Part shown: positions 25,539 through 34,442 of the stretch, piece by piece | Layout of the letters: every line of letters starts with the position of its first letter | Position numbering within the stretch: position 1 is the stretch's first letter | Assembly (NCBI RefSeq): GCF_001436735.1 | Contig: NZ_AYZE01000017.1 | Span: 1-46,864 of the forward strand | Length of the DNA: 46,864 bases | Source of the DNA: Liquorilactobacillus cacaonum DSM 21116 | GTDB lineage: Bacteria; Bacillota; Bacilli; Lactobacillales; Lactobacillaceae | Direction: 5' to 3' | The notes under the pieces: model-generated | Databases searched by the model: none | Seen by the model: only the letters and a program-made list of their open reading frames with translations | What the model was told of the DNA's origin: nothing | Position numbers and translations under genes: made by a program

Positions 25539-26978
25539 TTAATTAATGGTTTTTTTATTTGGATCAAACAAATTTGCAATTAAAATGATGACATAAAGGA
25601 ATATCGCAATTCCAAAAACGCCATGTAAGGCATGCAAAATAATTTGTTCAATTTCGAAGTTGTTTTTACCAAAAGTTGTGTTTGTTGAGCTGATGATTTT
25701 GTTTACTTGGCTGTAGGAAACATTATTTAGGTTGGTTTGAATAAGAATATTAAGAGTAGCACCATAAACACCAGTCATGACAGTGGGACCAAGAGAACGA
25801 CCAAGGGTAATAATTGCTGTTGCAGAACCAACTTGTTTTGCATTTACTAAATGTTGGCAAAGAATGATATTCATGCTGATTATGATACCCATACCGGCAC
25901 CGCTAATTGCAGCAATTATATAAAAAATCCAGTCAGGTGATGTAGTTTTTAAAAAAAGAAGTGGTAAATAACTTAAAAACTGTATTAAAACGATAACTAA
26001 TATAATTTTTTTGGGTGAAAACTTTCCAAGTAAGGGTCCAACAAAAAATGATGAAAAAAGCCACATTAATGAGCTAGAAGTTACGACCAAACCAGAAGCT
26101 GTTGCGGGTACGTGATAAAGGGATTGCAGCCAAATTGGAAAGTAAGTTTGGTAACCAATTAAAATACTGCTTAATAGGGTTGCTGTAAGTACTTGGATTG
26201 AAAATGTCCGATTGCTAAACATTGTAATTGGAATTATGGGATCCTTTGCTTTTTTTTCAAAAATTAGAAAAAGAGCAGCACATATTATAGCAATAATTAC
26301 AATAATAACTCCATTAATGAGATGTGTACTTAGTAATTGAATTCCTCCAAGAAGAAGTAACAAACTCAATGATAAAAAGACAATACCAAGCTTGTCAATA
26401 TCTGTGATGGTTTTTATAGAGTGTTCTTCATGGTAACCGACAATAATAACCAAAAGTACAAGTATACCTAACGGAACATTAACAAAAAAGACCCAATGCC
26501 AACTTAAATTGTCAACAAGAAACCCACCTAAAAGAGGACCAATAAGTGCCGAAAGTCCCCAAGCGGTATTCATGAATGCCATAATTCGTGCACGTTCTTT
26601 AAAAGAATATAAATCGGCAATAATTGTAAAGGTTAAAGGGATAACTGCCCCTGCACCAATTCCTTGAATGCATCGAGCAATTATTAAAAAGAAAATGTTG
26701 GGTGCAAAGCCACTTAAAAAAGATCCAACAGTAAATAGAAGTAGACCAAATTCAAATACTGGTTTCCTTCCCCAAGCATCAGCCAATTTTCCATAAATTG
26801 GTGTTGTGATTGCAGTGGTAAGCAAATAGGAACTCATTATCCAACTTTGAAATGATAATCCGCGAAGCTGACTAATTATTGAAGGAAGAGCGGTAGTTAC
26901 AATTGTTACTTCTACTGAGGTCATAAATGTTGCTATGAAGATAGCGCATAAAATCAAAATACGGTTACTTTTTTTCAA
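25539..26978 (-). CDS. MFS multidrug exporter, DHA2 (EmrB/QacA) family
   Basis: A 479-residue, 14-segment efflux pump. Landmarks: FMTSVEVTIVTTALPSI (segment 1 with an acidic residue), YGKLADAWGRKPVFEF (motif A), GPLLGGFLVDNLSWHWVFFVNVP (motif C). The start is TTG at 26978 after AAAGGATG; no ATG is available nearby. It is a second DHA2 pump besides that at 21725, but not a close duplicate. Confidence 0.9.
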   Translation of the reverse strand: MKKSNRILILCAIFIATFMTSVEVTIVTTALPSIISQLRGLSFQSWIMSSYLLTTAITTPIYGKLADAWGRKPVFEFGLLLFTVGSFLSGFAPNIFFLIIARCIQGIGAGAVIPLTFTIIADLYSFKERARIMAFMNTAWGLSALIGPLLGGFLVDNLSWHWVFFVNVPLGILVLLVIIVGYHEEHSIKTITDIDKLGIVFLSLSLLLLLGGIQLLSTHLINGVIIVIIAIICAALFLIFEKKAKDPIIPITMFSNRTFSIQVLTATLLSSILIGYQTYFPIWLQSLYHVPATASGLVVTSSSLMWLFSSFFVGPLLGKFSPKKIILVIVLIQFLSYLPLLFLKTTSPDWIFYIIAAISGAGMGIIISMNIILCQHLVNAKQVGSATAIITLGRSLGPTVMTGVYGATLNILIQTNLNNVSYSQVNKIISSTNTTFGKNNFEIEQIILHALHGVFGIAIFLYVIILIANLFDPNKKTIN

Positions 26979-27057
26979 TATATAAACATCCTTTTCTTTA
27001 GCATCAATTAATTATTGTATAGAAATAGATTTTTTGCAATTAGCAAAATTTTAAATT

Positions 27058-27085
27058 TTGTTTTCAATGCTATATCAATTATAAT
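27058..27085 (+). promoter_or_regulatory. Promoter of the first P-type ATPase gene
   Basis: TTGTTT (27058-27063), 16-base spacer, TATAAT (27080-27085). It gives a leader of about 95 nt containing GGAGGTGG and a short GTG-initiated frame (27107-27151, 14 codons). Confidence 0.5.
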
Positions 27086-27142
27086 TAGAGTTAATTACAA
27101 ACGGAGGTGGTTACTATCAGAAGGGAATTAGAGTTACTTACA
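27083..27142 (+). repeat. Direct repeat in the ATPase leader
   Basis: AATTAGAGTTA[A/C]TTACA occurs at 27083-27099 and 27126-27142, 43 bases apart, with one mismatch in 17. The first copy overlaps the -10 element. Possible operator pair. Confidence 0.45.
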
Positions 27143-27184
27143 CCAAACTAATAAATAAAATGAAAATGGAAGGTGAGATAGTTA

Positions 27185-29932
27185 ATGCAAGATGAGAGAC
27201 AAGCACAGGTAGTTGAACAAGGTGAAGATTCAGGAGACGAAGGGGCCCCCAGTCATAAACAAAATTGGCAGTTAAGTGCAAAACAGTTGGAAAATCATTA
27301 TCAAACAAATGCTGTTAATGGATTAAATACGGATGAAGCCCAATTAAGGTTGAGTGCTTATGGAAAAAATGAATTAGAAGTTAAGAAAAAATCTAACTGG
27401 ATTCTTTTTCTTAGACAGTTTAATAATAGCATTGTTTATATTTTAGCAATTACCGCTATTGTCACTTTATTGATGAAACATTACCCAGACTCAATTGTCA
27501 TAGGTGCGGTTATTATCGCGAATGCTTTTGTTGGCTTTTTCCAAGAAGTTTCAGCAGATAATGCACTTAACAAAATACAAGAACTGTTAGTGGCAAAAAG
27601 CGTGGTAATCCGTGATGGAAAGCGTAGAACAATAGATGCAAAAGACATTGTTGTAGGTGACATTATCAGCCTTGAAGCAGGTGATTCTGTTCCAGCGGAT
27701 ATTCGATTATTAACAGCAGATAATTTAAAAATACAAGAATCAACTTTAACGGGTGAAACTAATTCTGTGAGCAAGATTGAAGAGAAAATTGACAAAGAAA
27801 GTGTCCCTTTAGCTGAAAGAGCTAACATGGCATTTGCAGCCACAACTGTGACAAGTGGTTCTGGGACAGGAATAGTTATAGCGACAGGAATGAAATCACA
27901 AATCGGCAAAATTCAAACGGACGTGATTAAGACTAAAGACAAGGTAACACCCTTGATGCAAAATTTAAATAAATTGGGTATTACTTTATCTTTAACAATT
28001 GTAGCAATTGCAGTAGCACTATTTTTCTTGGGAATGCATCTTGAAATTTATAGTTTGCCAACACTCACGGTTGCTATTATTACCTTGATTGTAGGTTCAA
28101 TGCCTGAAGGAATGCCCGCAAGTGTTTCTGTTGTACTTGCTATGGGGACAAGGAAATTAACCAAGAAAAATGCAATTGTGAAGACATTACCTGCAGTTGA
28201 AACTCTAGGTGCTGTTGATATAGTGAATACAGACAAAACTGGAACACTGACCAAAAATGAGATGATAGTTACTGATATCATTACTGCGGAAGAAAAATAT
28301 AAAGTTTTGGGTGTGGGTTATGATACAAGAGGAGAAATTGTTTCTGATTCAGGAAAGATAGTTGAGTGGGATTCAAACAATATGTTACAACAATTGATTA
28401 ATATTGCTGGGCAGACCACAGATGCTTCCTTTCATTTTGAGAATGATGCTTGGCTTTTGACAGGTGAACCAACTGACGGTGCCCTGGCTAGCCTTTATCA
28501 CAAAGTTACAGGTGAGGATCCTGTAGTATCAGAAATAGACTCATTGCCTTTTGATTCCGAATTTCGCTATTCTGCACGTTTGGTAGAAAACGATGGAAAA
28601 CGCTATTTGATGGTAAAAGGAGCTCCACAGACCTTATTAAAAAAAATTAAGAAGTTTAATCCTAAATTTAAGGAAGAACAAATTTGGTTAAATAAGGTGA
28701 CAAAACTTTCTAAACAAGGCAAACGCGTCGTAGGATTAGGATTGCAACAAGTTGATATAAATGAAGTATGTGTAAATTCGTCAAAAATTGGTGATGATTT
28801 TATTTTTGCTGGAATAGTTGGAATAATTGATCCGCCAAGAGAAGAAGTTAAAGAAGCAATTAAGCAATTAAGATATGCTGGAGTTAAAGTTAAAATGATT
28901 ACGGGTGATGACCCTAATACAGCATTGGCAATTGCAAATCAACTTGATATGGGTGATAACCTAAAAGCTATAACGGGTCCTGAACTTGATAAGATGTCAG
29001 ATAAAGAGTTGATTGATAATATTGATAAATATACTGTTTTTGCACGTACAACGCCTAGCGATAAATTAAAAATTGTTAAGGCTCAACAACGACGAAATCA
29101 TGTTGTCTCGATGACCGGTGATGGTGTTAACGATGCTCCTGCACTGAAGCAAGCTGACATTGGCGTAGCAATGGGAATCAAAGGAACAGATGTGGCAAAA
29201 GGATCCGCGGATATGGTATTAGCGGACGATAATTTTACAACTATTTTGTCTGCTGTGAAGGAAGGAAGACTTGTATTCGATAATATTAGAAAAACAATTC
29301 GTTTTTTGTTGCCTACAAGTTTTGCGGAAGGGCTTATTGTTGTTTTTAGTATTTTACTTGATCAAACGATGCCACTTTATCCAACTCAGTTATTATGGAT
29401 TAATATGGTATCTGCGTTAACCATCCAATTCGCATTTATTTTTGAACCTGCGGAAAGTGGAATAATGTATAGGGGTCCCAGAAATATAAGCAAGGGAATT
29501 TTAACCAAGATGAATATCATTGAGATTACGTATGTTGCTATCTTGATAGCCAGTCTAGGAATGGTTGCCTATAATATTATGACTGGACTTGGAATGTCTC
29601 ATACAATGGGTAGTACAATGACTCTTAATATTATTGTTTTTGGTAAAATATTCTATTTGTTCAACATACGAAACAATCATCTTGTTTTATCAAAGTACTT
29701 TTTCCAAAATAAAAAAGTTTTTTATATTGTTGGCATTTTGGTTCTACTTCAGGTTGGTATCATATACTTACCGTTTATGCAGGAGATATTCCATACTGGA
29801 TCAATCGATTTGTTTTATGGTTGGATACTTCCAAGTATAGCTGGACTACTTGTGCTGATGGTTACGGAAGTGATAAAGGTTATCAGATTGATATATACAA
29901 AAAAGCAAGTAAATAAAAAAATAGCTAGCTAG
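27185..29932 (+). CDS. P2-type cation-transporting ATPase with atypical membrane segment 6
   Basis: A 915-residue ion pump. Actuator TLTGETNS; phosphorylation motif TDKTGTLT with Asp350; [12 protein letters not shown] hinge; ten membrane segments with the C-terminal cation ATPase domain. Segment 4 reads SMPEGMPAS, similar to the PEGLP of Ca2+ pumps. Segment 6, however, reads WINMVSALTIQF where Ca2+ pumps have NLVTD, so a key acidic ligand is missing. The substrate may therefore not be Ca2+; Na+ or another cation is possible. An acidic, soluble extension of about 30 residues precedes the N-terminal cation-ATPase domain. The ATG at 27185 follows GGAAGGTGAG. Confidence 0.88.
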   Translation: MQDERQAQVVEQGEDSGDEGAPSHKQNWQLSAKQLENHYQTNAVNGLNTDEAQLRLSAYGKNELEVKKKSNWILFLRQFNNSIVYILAITAIVTLLMKHYPDSIVIGAVIIANAFVGFFQEVSADNALNKIQELLVAKSVVIRDGKRRTIDAKDIVVGDIISLEAGDSVPADIRLLTADNLKIQESTLTGETNSVSKIEEKIDKESVPLAERANMAFAATTVTSGSGTGIVIATGMKSQIGKIQTDVIKTKDKVTPLMQNLNKLGITLSLTIVAIAVALFFLGMHLEIYSLPTLTVAIITLIVGSMPEGMPASVSVVLAMGTRKLTKKNAIVKTLPAVETLGAVDIVNTDKTGTLTKNEMIVTDIITAEEKYKVLGVGYDTRGEIVSDSGKIVEWDSNNMLQQLINIAGQTTDASFHFENDAWLLTGEPTDGALASLYHKVTGEDPVVSEIDSLPFDSEFRYSARLVENDGKRYLMVKGAPQTLLKKIKKFNPKFKEEQIWLNKVTKLSKQGKRVVGLGLQQVDINEVCVNSSKIGDDFIFAGIVGIIDPPREEVKEAIKQLRYAGVKVKMITGDDPNTALAIANQLDMGDNLKAITGPELDKMSDKELIDNIDKYTVFARTTPSDKLKIVKAQQRRNHVVSMTGDGVNDAPALKQADIGVAMGIKGTDVAKGSADMVLADDNFTTILSAVKEGRLVFDNIRKTIRFLLPTSFAEGLIVVFSILLDQTMPLYPTQLLWINMVSALTIQFAFIFEPAESGIMYRGPRNISKGILTKMNIIEITYVAILIASLGMVAYNIMTGLGMSHTMGSTMTLNIIVFGKIFYLFNIRNNHLVLSKYFFQNKKVFYIVGILVLLQVGIIYLPFMQEIFHTGSIDLFYGWILPSIAGLLVLMVTEVIKVIRLIYTKKQVNKKIAS

Positions 29933-29997
29933 GTTTAATTGGTAAATGTAACAAAAATTAATAAATTCAAGATTGATAGCTGTTGGTCTAAGATAAT

Positions 29998-30064
29998 AAA
30001 GGAGTCAAGTCAAATACGAGATTATGAATTATTTCATAATTTTTAGACTGGGCTCTTTTTTTGT
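29998..30064 (+). terminator. Probable terminator after the P-type ATPase gene
   Basis: An imperfect long hairpin (AGGAGTCAAGTC with GACTGGGCTCTT) with an inner attatga/ttcataat stem, followed by TTTTTTT. Confidence 0.65.
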
Positions 30065-30106
30065 GTAATATTTAACTACTATATAAAAAATATTGCTACT
30101 TAATGT

Positions 30107-30217
30107 ATGAAATCAAAAAAATTGATTATAATATTAGCCTTTGCTACAATTAATCTTGTAACAGTTGTTGTAATAGTCTATGGAACAGTTATTCAGGGAG
30201 GAGCTGGAATTTTATGA
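30107..30217 (+). CDS. Candidate 36-residue single-span membrane protein upstream of csbD
   Basis: ATG-initiated frame MKSKKLIIILAFATINLVTV..., one basic N-terminus and one membrane span. It ends with a TGA overlapping the ATG of the CsbD-like gene (ATGA), suggesting coupled translation. No clear Shine-Dalgarno precedes it, so translation is uncertain. I know no family for it. Confidence 0.35.
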   Translation: MKSKKLIIILAFATINLVTVVVIVYGTVIQGGAGIL

Positions 30218-30420
30218 GTTTAGATGACAAGATTGATGGTACAAAGGATAAAGTTACAGGAAAAGCTAAAGAAGTAGAGGGTAAAGTTACAGGTGATAAA
30301 ACTCGCGAAGCTCAAGGTAAGGCTGAAGGACTTTTAGGTAAAGCTAAGGAAAAATTTGGCGAAGCCAAGGATGCTGTTAAGGATGCGGCTGATGATTTAA
30401 AAAATAAATTTGATAAATGA
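30214..30420 (+). CDS. CsbD-family stress protein
   Basis: A 68-residue, highly charged, repeat-like protein (DKIDGTKDKVTGKAKEVEGK and similar heptad-like blocks of KV/TGK/AEG) typical of CsbD proteins, which are induced under general stress in many bacteria and whose molecular role is unknown. GGGAGGAG lies about 11 bases before the ATG. A GlsB/YeaQ-type stress membrane gene follows 47 bases later, so they probably form a stress operon. Confidence 0.88.
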   Translation: MSLDDKIDGTKDKVTGKAKEVEGKVTGDKTREAQGKAEGLLGKAKEKFGEAKDAVKDAADDLKNKFDK

Positions 30421-30467
30421 TTTATAGATTTAAAAAAAAGTTATTTTGATGAGGAGGAAGTTGAATT

Positions 30468-30710
30468 ATGCATTGGTTATGGGTTCTAATTGTAGGTGCA
30501 ATTATTGGCGCAATTGCGGGAGCGATTACAAGCAAGGGTAAATCAATGGGGTGGATCAGTAATATCGTTGCGGGTTTAGTAGGATCATCAATTGGTGAAG
30601 CTGTTCTTGGTGCTTGGGGACCACAATTAGCAGGGATGGCAATTATCCCATCAATTATCGGAGCCGTTGTTTTAGTATGGTTAGTATCATTTGTTTTATT
30701 TAGGCATTAA
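30468..30710 (+). CDS. GlsB/YeaQ/YmgE-family stress membrane protein
   Basis: An 80-residue protein with three hydrophobic, Gly-rich segments (LIVGAIIGAIAGAIT, ISNIVAGLVGSSIGEAVLG, SIIGAVVLVWLVSFVLF). This matches the transglycosylase-associated (PF04226) small membrane family, often found with stress genes such as asp23/gls24 and csbD. ATG after GAGGAGG. Enzymatic activity is not known for these proteins. Confidence 0.88.
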   Translation: MHWLWVLIVGAIIGAIAGAITSKGKSMGWISNIVAGLVGSSIGEAVLGAWGPQLAGMAIIPSIIGAVVLVWLVSFVLFRH

Positions 30711-30858
30711 TCAAATTACGTTTACTTTCTAAAACTCGAAGTGAGTTGAAAGGGCGGCAAGATATGTATAAGTGTTGGAAATTGTTTATACGCTCTGCAT
30801 GTCAAGATTTGGGGATTGGCTAAAAGTTAAATTTTAATAATAGTTAAGCTTTTTATTT

Positions 30859-30893
30859 AGAGCTGGGAGTTAACTTACTTCTAGTTCTTTTTT
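30859..30893 (+). terminator. Terminator of the csbD/yeaQ-type unit
   Basis: AGAGCTGGGAGT pairs over 12 positions (three G-U) with ACTTCTAGTTCT across a 6-base loop, followed by six T. Confidence 0.75.
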
Positions 30894-30972
30894 ATTGCAA
30901 AACTTACTTATTTTTTGTAACCTCAATAAGATACTGTATAATAAATAATATTCAAATTTTAGGAGTGAATTT

Positions 30973-31908
30973 ATGAAGGCAATTGCAATTGAAGAATATG
31001 GCGATGTGAAGAACTTGCATGAAATTGAATTAGAAGTTCCAAAGTTAGCAGCAGATGAGGTTCTTCTTGAAAATTATGCGACAAGTATTAATCCTATTGA
31101 TTGGAAAGCACGTTTAGGTTATCTCAAGGGAATGTTTGACTGGAATTTTCCTGTTGTTCTTGGCTGGGATGTTGCTGGGGTTATTACTAAAGTTGGTGAT
31201 AATGTCATCGATTTTAAAGTTGGTGATAAGGTATTTGCAAGACCTGATATTTATAATGATGGGAAAAAAGGAGCGTATGCTGAGTACGTGGCAGTTAAGG
31301 AGGACAAATTAGCTCTTAAACCAAATGATATTTCTTTTGAAGAGGCTGCTGCTGTTCCGTTAGCTGGATTAACTGCATTACAAGTCATTGAGGATCGGCT
31401 TAAGATAAAAAAAGGCGATAAAGTACTGATTCAAGGTGGTGCAGGGGGTGTTGGGATATTTGCCATTCAAATAGCTAAGTATTTAGGTGCATATGTTGCA
31501 ACAACAGCAAGCAAAAAGAATCATGACTTTTTGAAGAGCTTGGGAGCCGATGAAGTCATCGATTATCATGAAAATAAAATTACAGATGTCCTAAGTGGGT
31601 ATGATGCTGTTTTTGATACAATTAATGCAATTGATGATGGATTAGCAATTTTGAAAGCAGATGGACGTTTGGTAACAATTGCAGGCAAACCTACAGCTGA
31701 ACAAAAAATTGGCTCAAAAGATGTTTCTGAATGGTGGTTACAACCTAATGGTAAGCAACTGCAACAGTTGACAGATTTAATTGTATCAAAAGAGGTAAGG
31801 GTCATAATTGATAGTGTGTATCCATTGACGACGCAAGGGCTTAGAGATGCACACGAAAAGAGTCAATCGGGGCATGCAAAAGGTAAAATTGTAATTAAAG
31901 TAAAATAA
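30973..31908 (+). CDS. Zinc-free medium-chain dehydrogenase (quinone oxidoreductase-like)
   Basis: A 311-residue NADPH-dependent reductase of the MDR superfamily. N-terminal GroES-like fold (MKAIAIEEYGDVKNL, NPIDWKARLGY, VLGWDVAGVITKVG), then the Rossmann domain with GGAGGVGIFAIQIAKYLGA. The zinc ligands of alcohol dehydrogenases are absent, as in quinone oxidoreductases, which usually reduce quinones or enones. ATG with AGGAG upstream; single gene followed by a bidirectional terminator. Confidence 0.9.
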   Translation: MKAIAIEEYGDVKNLHEIELEVPKLAADEVLLENYATSINPIDWKARLGYLKGMFDWNFPVVLGWDVAGVITKVGDNVIDFKVGDKVFARPDIYNDGKKGAYAEYVAVKEDKLALKPNDISFEEAAAVPLAGLTALQVIEDRLKIKKGDKVLIQGGAGGVGIFAIQIAKYLGAYVATTASKKNHDFLKSLGADEVIDYHENKITDVLSGYDAVFDTINAIDDGLAILKADGRLVTIAGKPTAEQKIGSKDVSEWWLQPNGKQLQQLTDLIVSKEVRVIIDSVYPLTTQGLRDAHEKSQSGHAKGKIVIKVK

Positions 31909-32014
31909 TTTGTATTGGTAGAAATGGCATATGCATAATCAGTTAATATCTGAGAAATTCGAGATTAGCCAGATAGTTTTTCGCTACGAAAGTTAAGGGC
32001 TCAGATTAAGTAAT

Positions 32015-32061
32015 AAAAAAGAGGCTAGATCAAAGTATATTTTGATTTAGTCCTCTTTTTT
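32015..32061. terminator. Bidirectional terminator
   Basis: AAAAAAGAGGCTAGATCAAA pairs with the complementary arm ending TCCTCTTTTTT (one or two mismatches). It separates the oxidoreductase gene from the converging ABC gene. Confidence 0.82.
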
Positions 32062-32116
32062 ATATAAGAATATTGAATTTTAAAAATTTAATTACATGTG
32101 TTACTAAAAATAGTTG

Positions 32117-34108
32117 TCAATCTGCAGATAATGCATCGATTGGATTTAGTCTAGAAGCTTTACGAGCAGGTAGTAAAGCCGCTAATAATGAAATAAACAG
32201 GGAAATCAAAATGGCAAAAATTACATTGCTTAAATTAATTTGAACGATGTCAAATTTAATTAAGTCGTAAACAAAATTGTTTAAGACTATGCTGAAAAGC
32301 CATGCTAATATTAGACCTAAGAAAGCTGAAAACAGACCAATCATTAGCGATTCTGCGGTAAACAAGCGCCTAATGTCTTTACGTCGTTCACCTAGGGCAC
32401 GTAAAATCCCAATTTCTTTTGTACGTTCTGCTACTGACATATACATAGTTACAATAATCATCAATGCTGAAACGATAAGGGAAATCCCAGCAATTGCTGA
32501 AAGGACAGTTGAGGCTAGACTAACGTAATTATTGACGGTCTTTAAGATATCACCAACTGTTACAACAGAAAAGGCATAATTACTATCAATTTTTTGATTT
32601 CGTATTTGATTTGCTACATTATCTACATTGTTTAGATCTTTTGAATTGACAATTATAAAGTTAGGTTCGCTTCGAGCACCAGCTGCCAAGAGAAGTGAAC
32701 GCATTTTGGAATATGAAAGAACGGTTATTTGATTTGCTACCCTAGTCGAAGTATCTGATATCCCAGAAACTCTAAGAGATGTCTTTATCTGAACAGGTGT
32801 GTTATTCTGCGATAACCAATTAATCGTTACGTTGATTGACTTGCCAATCATAGAGTCGTATTTTTTTGAACTTCCCGATAAGGTAATGGCTTGATTTTTG
32901 GAAATAACAATCTCGTTTCCAGATGGCCAACTACCTTTAGATAATGAATTTGAGGTGTATGATTTTGTATAACTTTGAATACCGGAAGAGGACGTATTTT
33001 TGCTACTATAGCTTAAAGCGTATGCGCCTAATTGATAACCAGGTTGGATATAAGATGCTCCTGATATTTTCTTTATTTTGTTTATTTGACTTTGAGAAAT
33101 GAAAAAACTAGTCGGATTTTGACTAAATTGTTGCATCTCTCTTTGTGCTTGAGTATTATTTAGTTTTTTCCCACTAGGATTAGCCATAACTGTAATTGTC
33201 TTAGGATTAACAAGTGAATTAATTTGATTACTTATATAGGAATTAATACCATTGCCAAGACCTGAAAATAGAAGAACGGCGAAAATCCCAATTGCGGTTC
33301 CCAGAATAATTAGCGAATTTTGCTTAATATTATATACTAAATGTCTAAATGCTGAGACATAACTGGAACTTGCAGGAAGGGGATGCGAAGGTATACGTTT
33401 GTGGTTATCTTGTGTATCAAAGGGCGCTTTAAGATGCTCGTCATCTTTTACTTTTCCATCAACAAGGCGAATGATTCTAGTCCCGTGATCTGCAACGGCT
33501 TGTGAATGGGTAACAGCAATTACAAGTTTTCCATCTTTGGCAATTTTATTAAGAATTTCGAGGACTTCTTGAGTATTTACTGAATCCAAGGCGCCTGTTG
33601 GCTCATCTGCTAAAATAATATCTGGATCGCTAGCTAAAGCACGTGCAATTGCAACACGTTGTTTTTGGCCACCAGATAATTGGTTGGGATGTTTTTTCAC
33701 TTGGTCTTCTAACCCAACCTGATTTAATAACTCTTTTGCTCGCTTAATTTTTTGGGCACGAGAAAGTTCAGTCATTTCAAGGGAAACAAGAACATTTTCG
33801 AGGACAGTTAAATGTGTAATTAGGTTATAGGATTGATAAATATAGCCGATTGTTCCTCGCCGATAATTGTCAAGTTGTTTTTCTTTTCGATGGTCAAGAA
33901 GTTCGCCATTTAATGAGACTGTGCCTTCAAAGTTACGGTCTAACCCCCCGATAATATTCATTAGAGTGGACTTGCCACCACCAGATTCCCCTAGAATTGA
34001 AACAAACTCCCCAGAATTAAATTCCAAGTTGATGCCATTAAGTATTTTACTTTCTTGTTTTCCTAAAAAATATGATTTGTGAATATCTGAAAGCTTTAAT
34101 AAACTCAT
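32117..34108 (-). CDS. MacB-like ABC protein (ATPase fused to FtsX-type permease)
   Basis: A 663-residue fusion. Residues about 1-225 form the ATPase: Walker [17 protein letters not shown] signature, [12 protein letters not shown] Walker B/D-loop. After a linker, a first membrane span (about 265-285), a large Ser/Asn-rich extracytoplasmic domain, then three spans (about 530-650) with the FtsX motif [19 protein letters not shown]. This is the four-span MacB topology, associated with mechanotransmission and export or resistance to peptides rather than bulk transport. No MacA-like partner or bacitracin-type two-component system is adjacent. ATG after AGGAGG. Confidence 0.9.
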   Translation of the reverse strand: MSLLKLSDIHKSYFLGKQESKILNGINLEFNSGEFVSILGESGGGKSTLMNIIGGLDRNFEGTVSLNGELLDHRKEKQLDNYRRGTIGYIYQSYNLITHLTVLENVLVSLEMTELSRAQKIKRAKELLNQVGLEDQVKKHPNQLSGGQKQRVAIARALASDPDIILADEPTGALDSVNTQEVLEILNKIAKDGKLVIAVTHSQAVADHGTRIIRLVDGKVKDDEHLKAPFDTQDNHKRIPSHPLPASSSYVSAFRHLVYNIKQNSLIILGTAIGIFAVLLFSGLGNGINSYISNQINSLVNPKTITVMANPSGKKLNNTQAQREMQQFSQNPTSFFISQSQINKIKKISGASYIQPGYQLGAYALSYSSKNTSSSGIQSYTKSYTSNSLSKGSWPSGNEIVISKNQAITLSGSSKKYDSMIGKSINVTINWLSQNNTPVQIKTSLRVSGISDTSTRVANQITVLSYSKMRSLLLAAGARSEPNFIIVNSKDLNNVDNVANQIRNQKIDSNYAFSVVTVGDILKTVNNYVSLASTVLSAIAGISLIVSALMIIVTMYMSVAERTKEIGILRALGERRKDIRRLFTAESLMIGLFSAFLGLILAWLFSIVLNNFVYDLIKFDIVQINLSNVIFAILISLFISLLAALLPARKASRLNPIDALSAD

Positions 34109-34265
34109 AATAATGTACCTCCTTTTTTAGACTTATTATTTTAAATAAAGAAAAGTTAGTTCTAGTGTATAGTTATCGATGGGAAAAACATGATAAGTCT
34201 TTTTTTTTATGAAAAAATTATTGATTAGTGGAAAGTAACACAATTTGGGTTTGGGGTGTGGCTTT

Positions 34266-34294
34266 AAAAAGCATATTAGTTGAGATGCTTTTTT
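34266..34294 (+). terminator. Terminator-like hairpin with no gene upstream (possible attenuator)
   Basis: AAAAAGCAT, a 10-base loop, ATGCTTTTTT. It lies between the divergent ABC gene and the small ORF at 34340, so it ends no known plus-strand gene. Confidence 0.45.
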
Positions 34295-34339
34295 GCTATG
34301 ATAAAGTTATTATAGAGTAAAAATTGGAAGGTGAGCAAG

Positions 34340-34438
34340 TTGCGTGAATTAAAATATTTTATTATCCCGTGTATCTCTTTTTTAGTAGTTATTTTTCGTG
34401 CGAGTGATGCGGTTTCTTCTAATGTAACGAAGAGGTGA
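34340..34438 (+). CDS. 32-residue membrane or secreted small protein, coupled to the lipid kinase gene
   Basis: A TTG start preceded by a strong Shine-Dalgarno (GGAAGGTGAG, spacing 4-5). The product is MRELKYFIIPCISFLVVIFR followed by a short polar tail: one hydrophobic span. Its last codons (AAGAGGTGA) supply the Shine-Dalgarno of the lipid kinase ATG at 34443, so the two are probably coupled. Family unknown. Confidence 0.5.
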   Translation: MRELKYFIIPCISFLVVIFRASDAVSSNVTKR

Positions 34439-34442
34439 TTTT

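Noticed and set aside
27481-27909. Minus-strand 142-codon frame inside the P-type ATPase gene
   Set aside because: Antisense to conserved actuator-domain sequence, with no ribosome-binding site or promoter.
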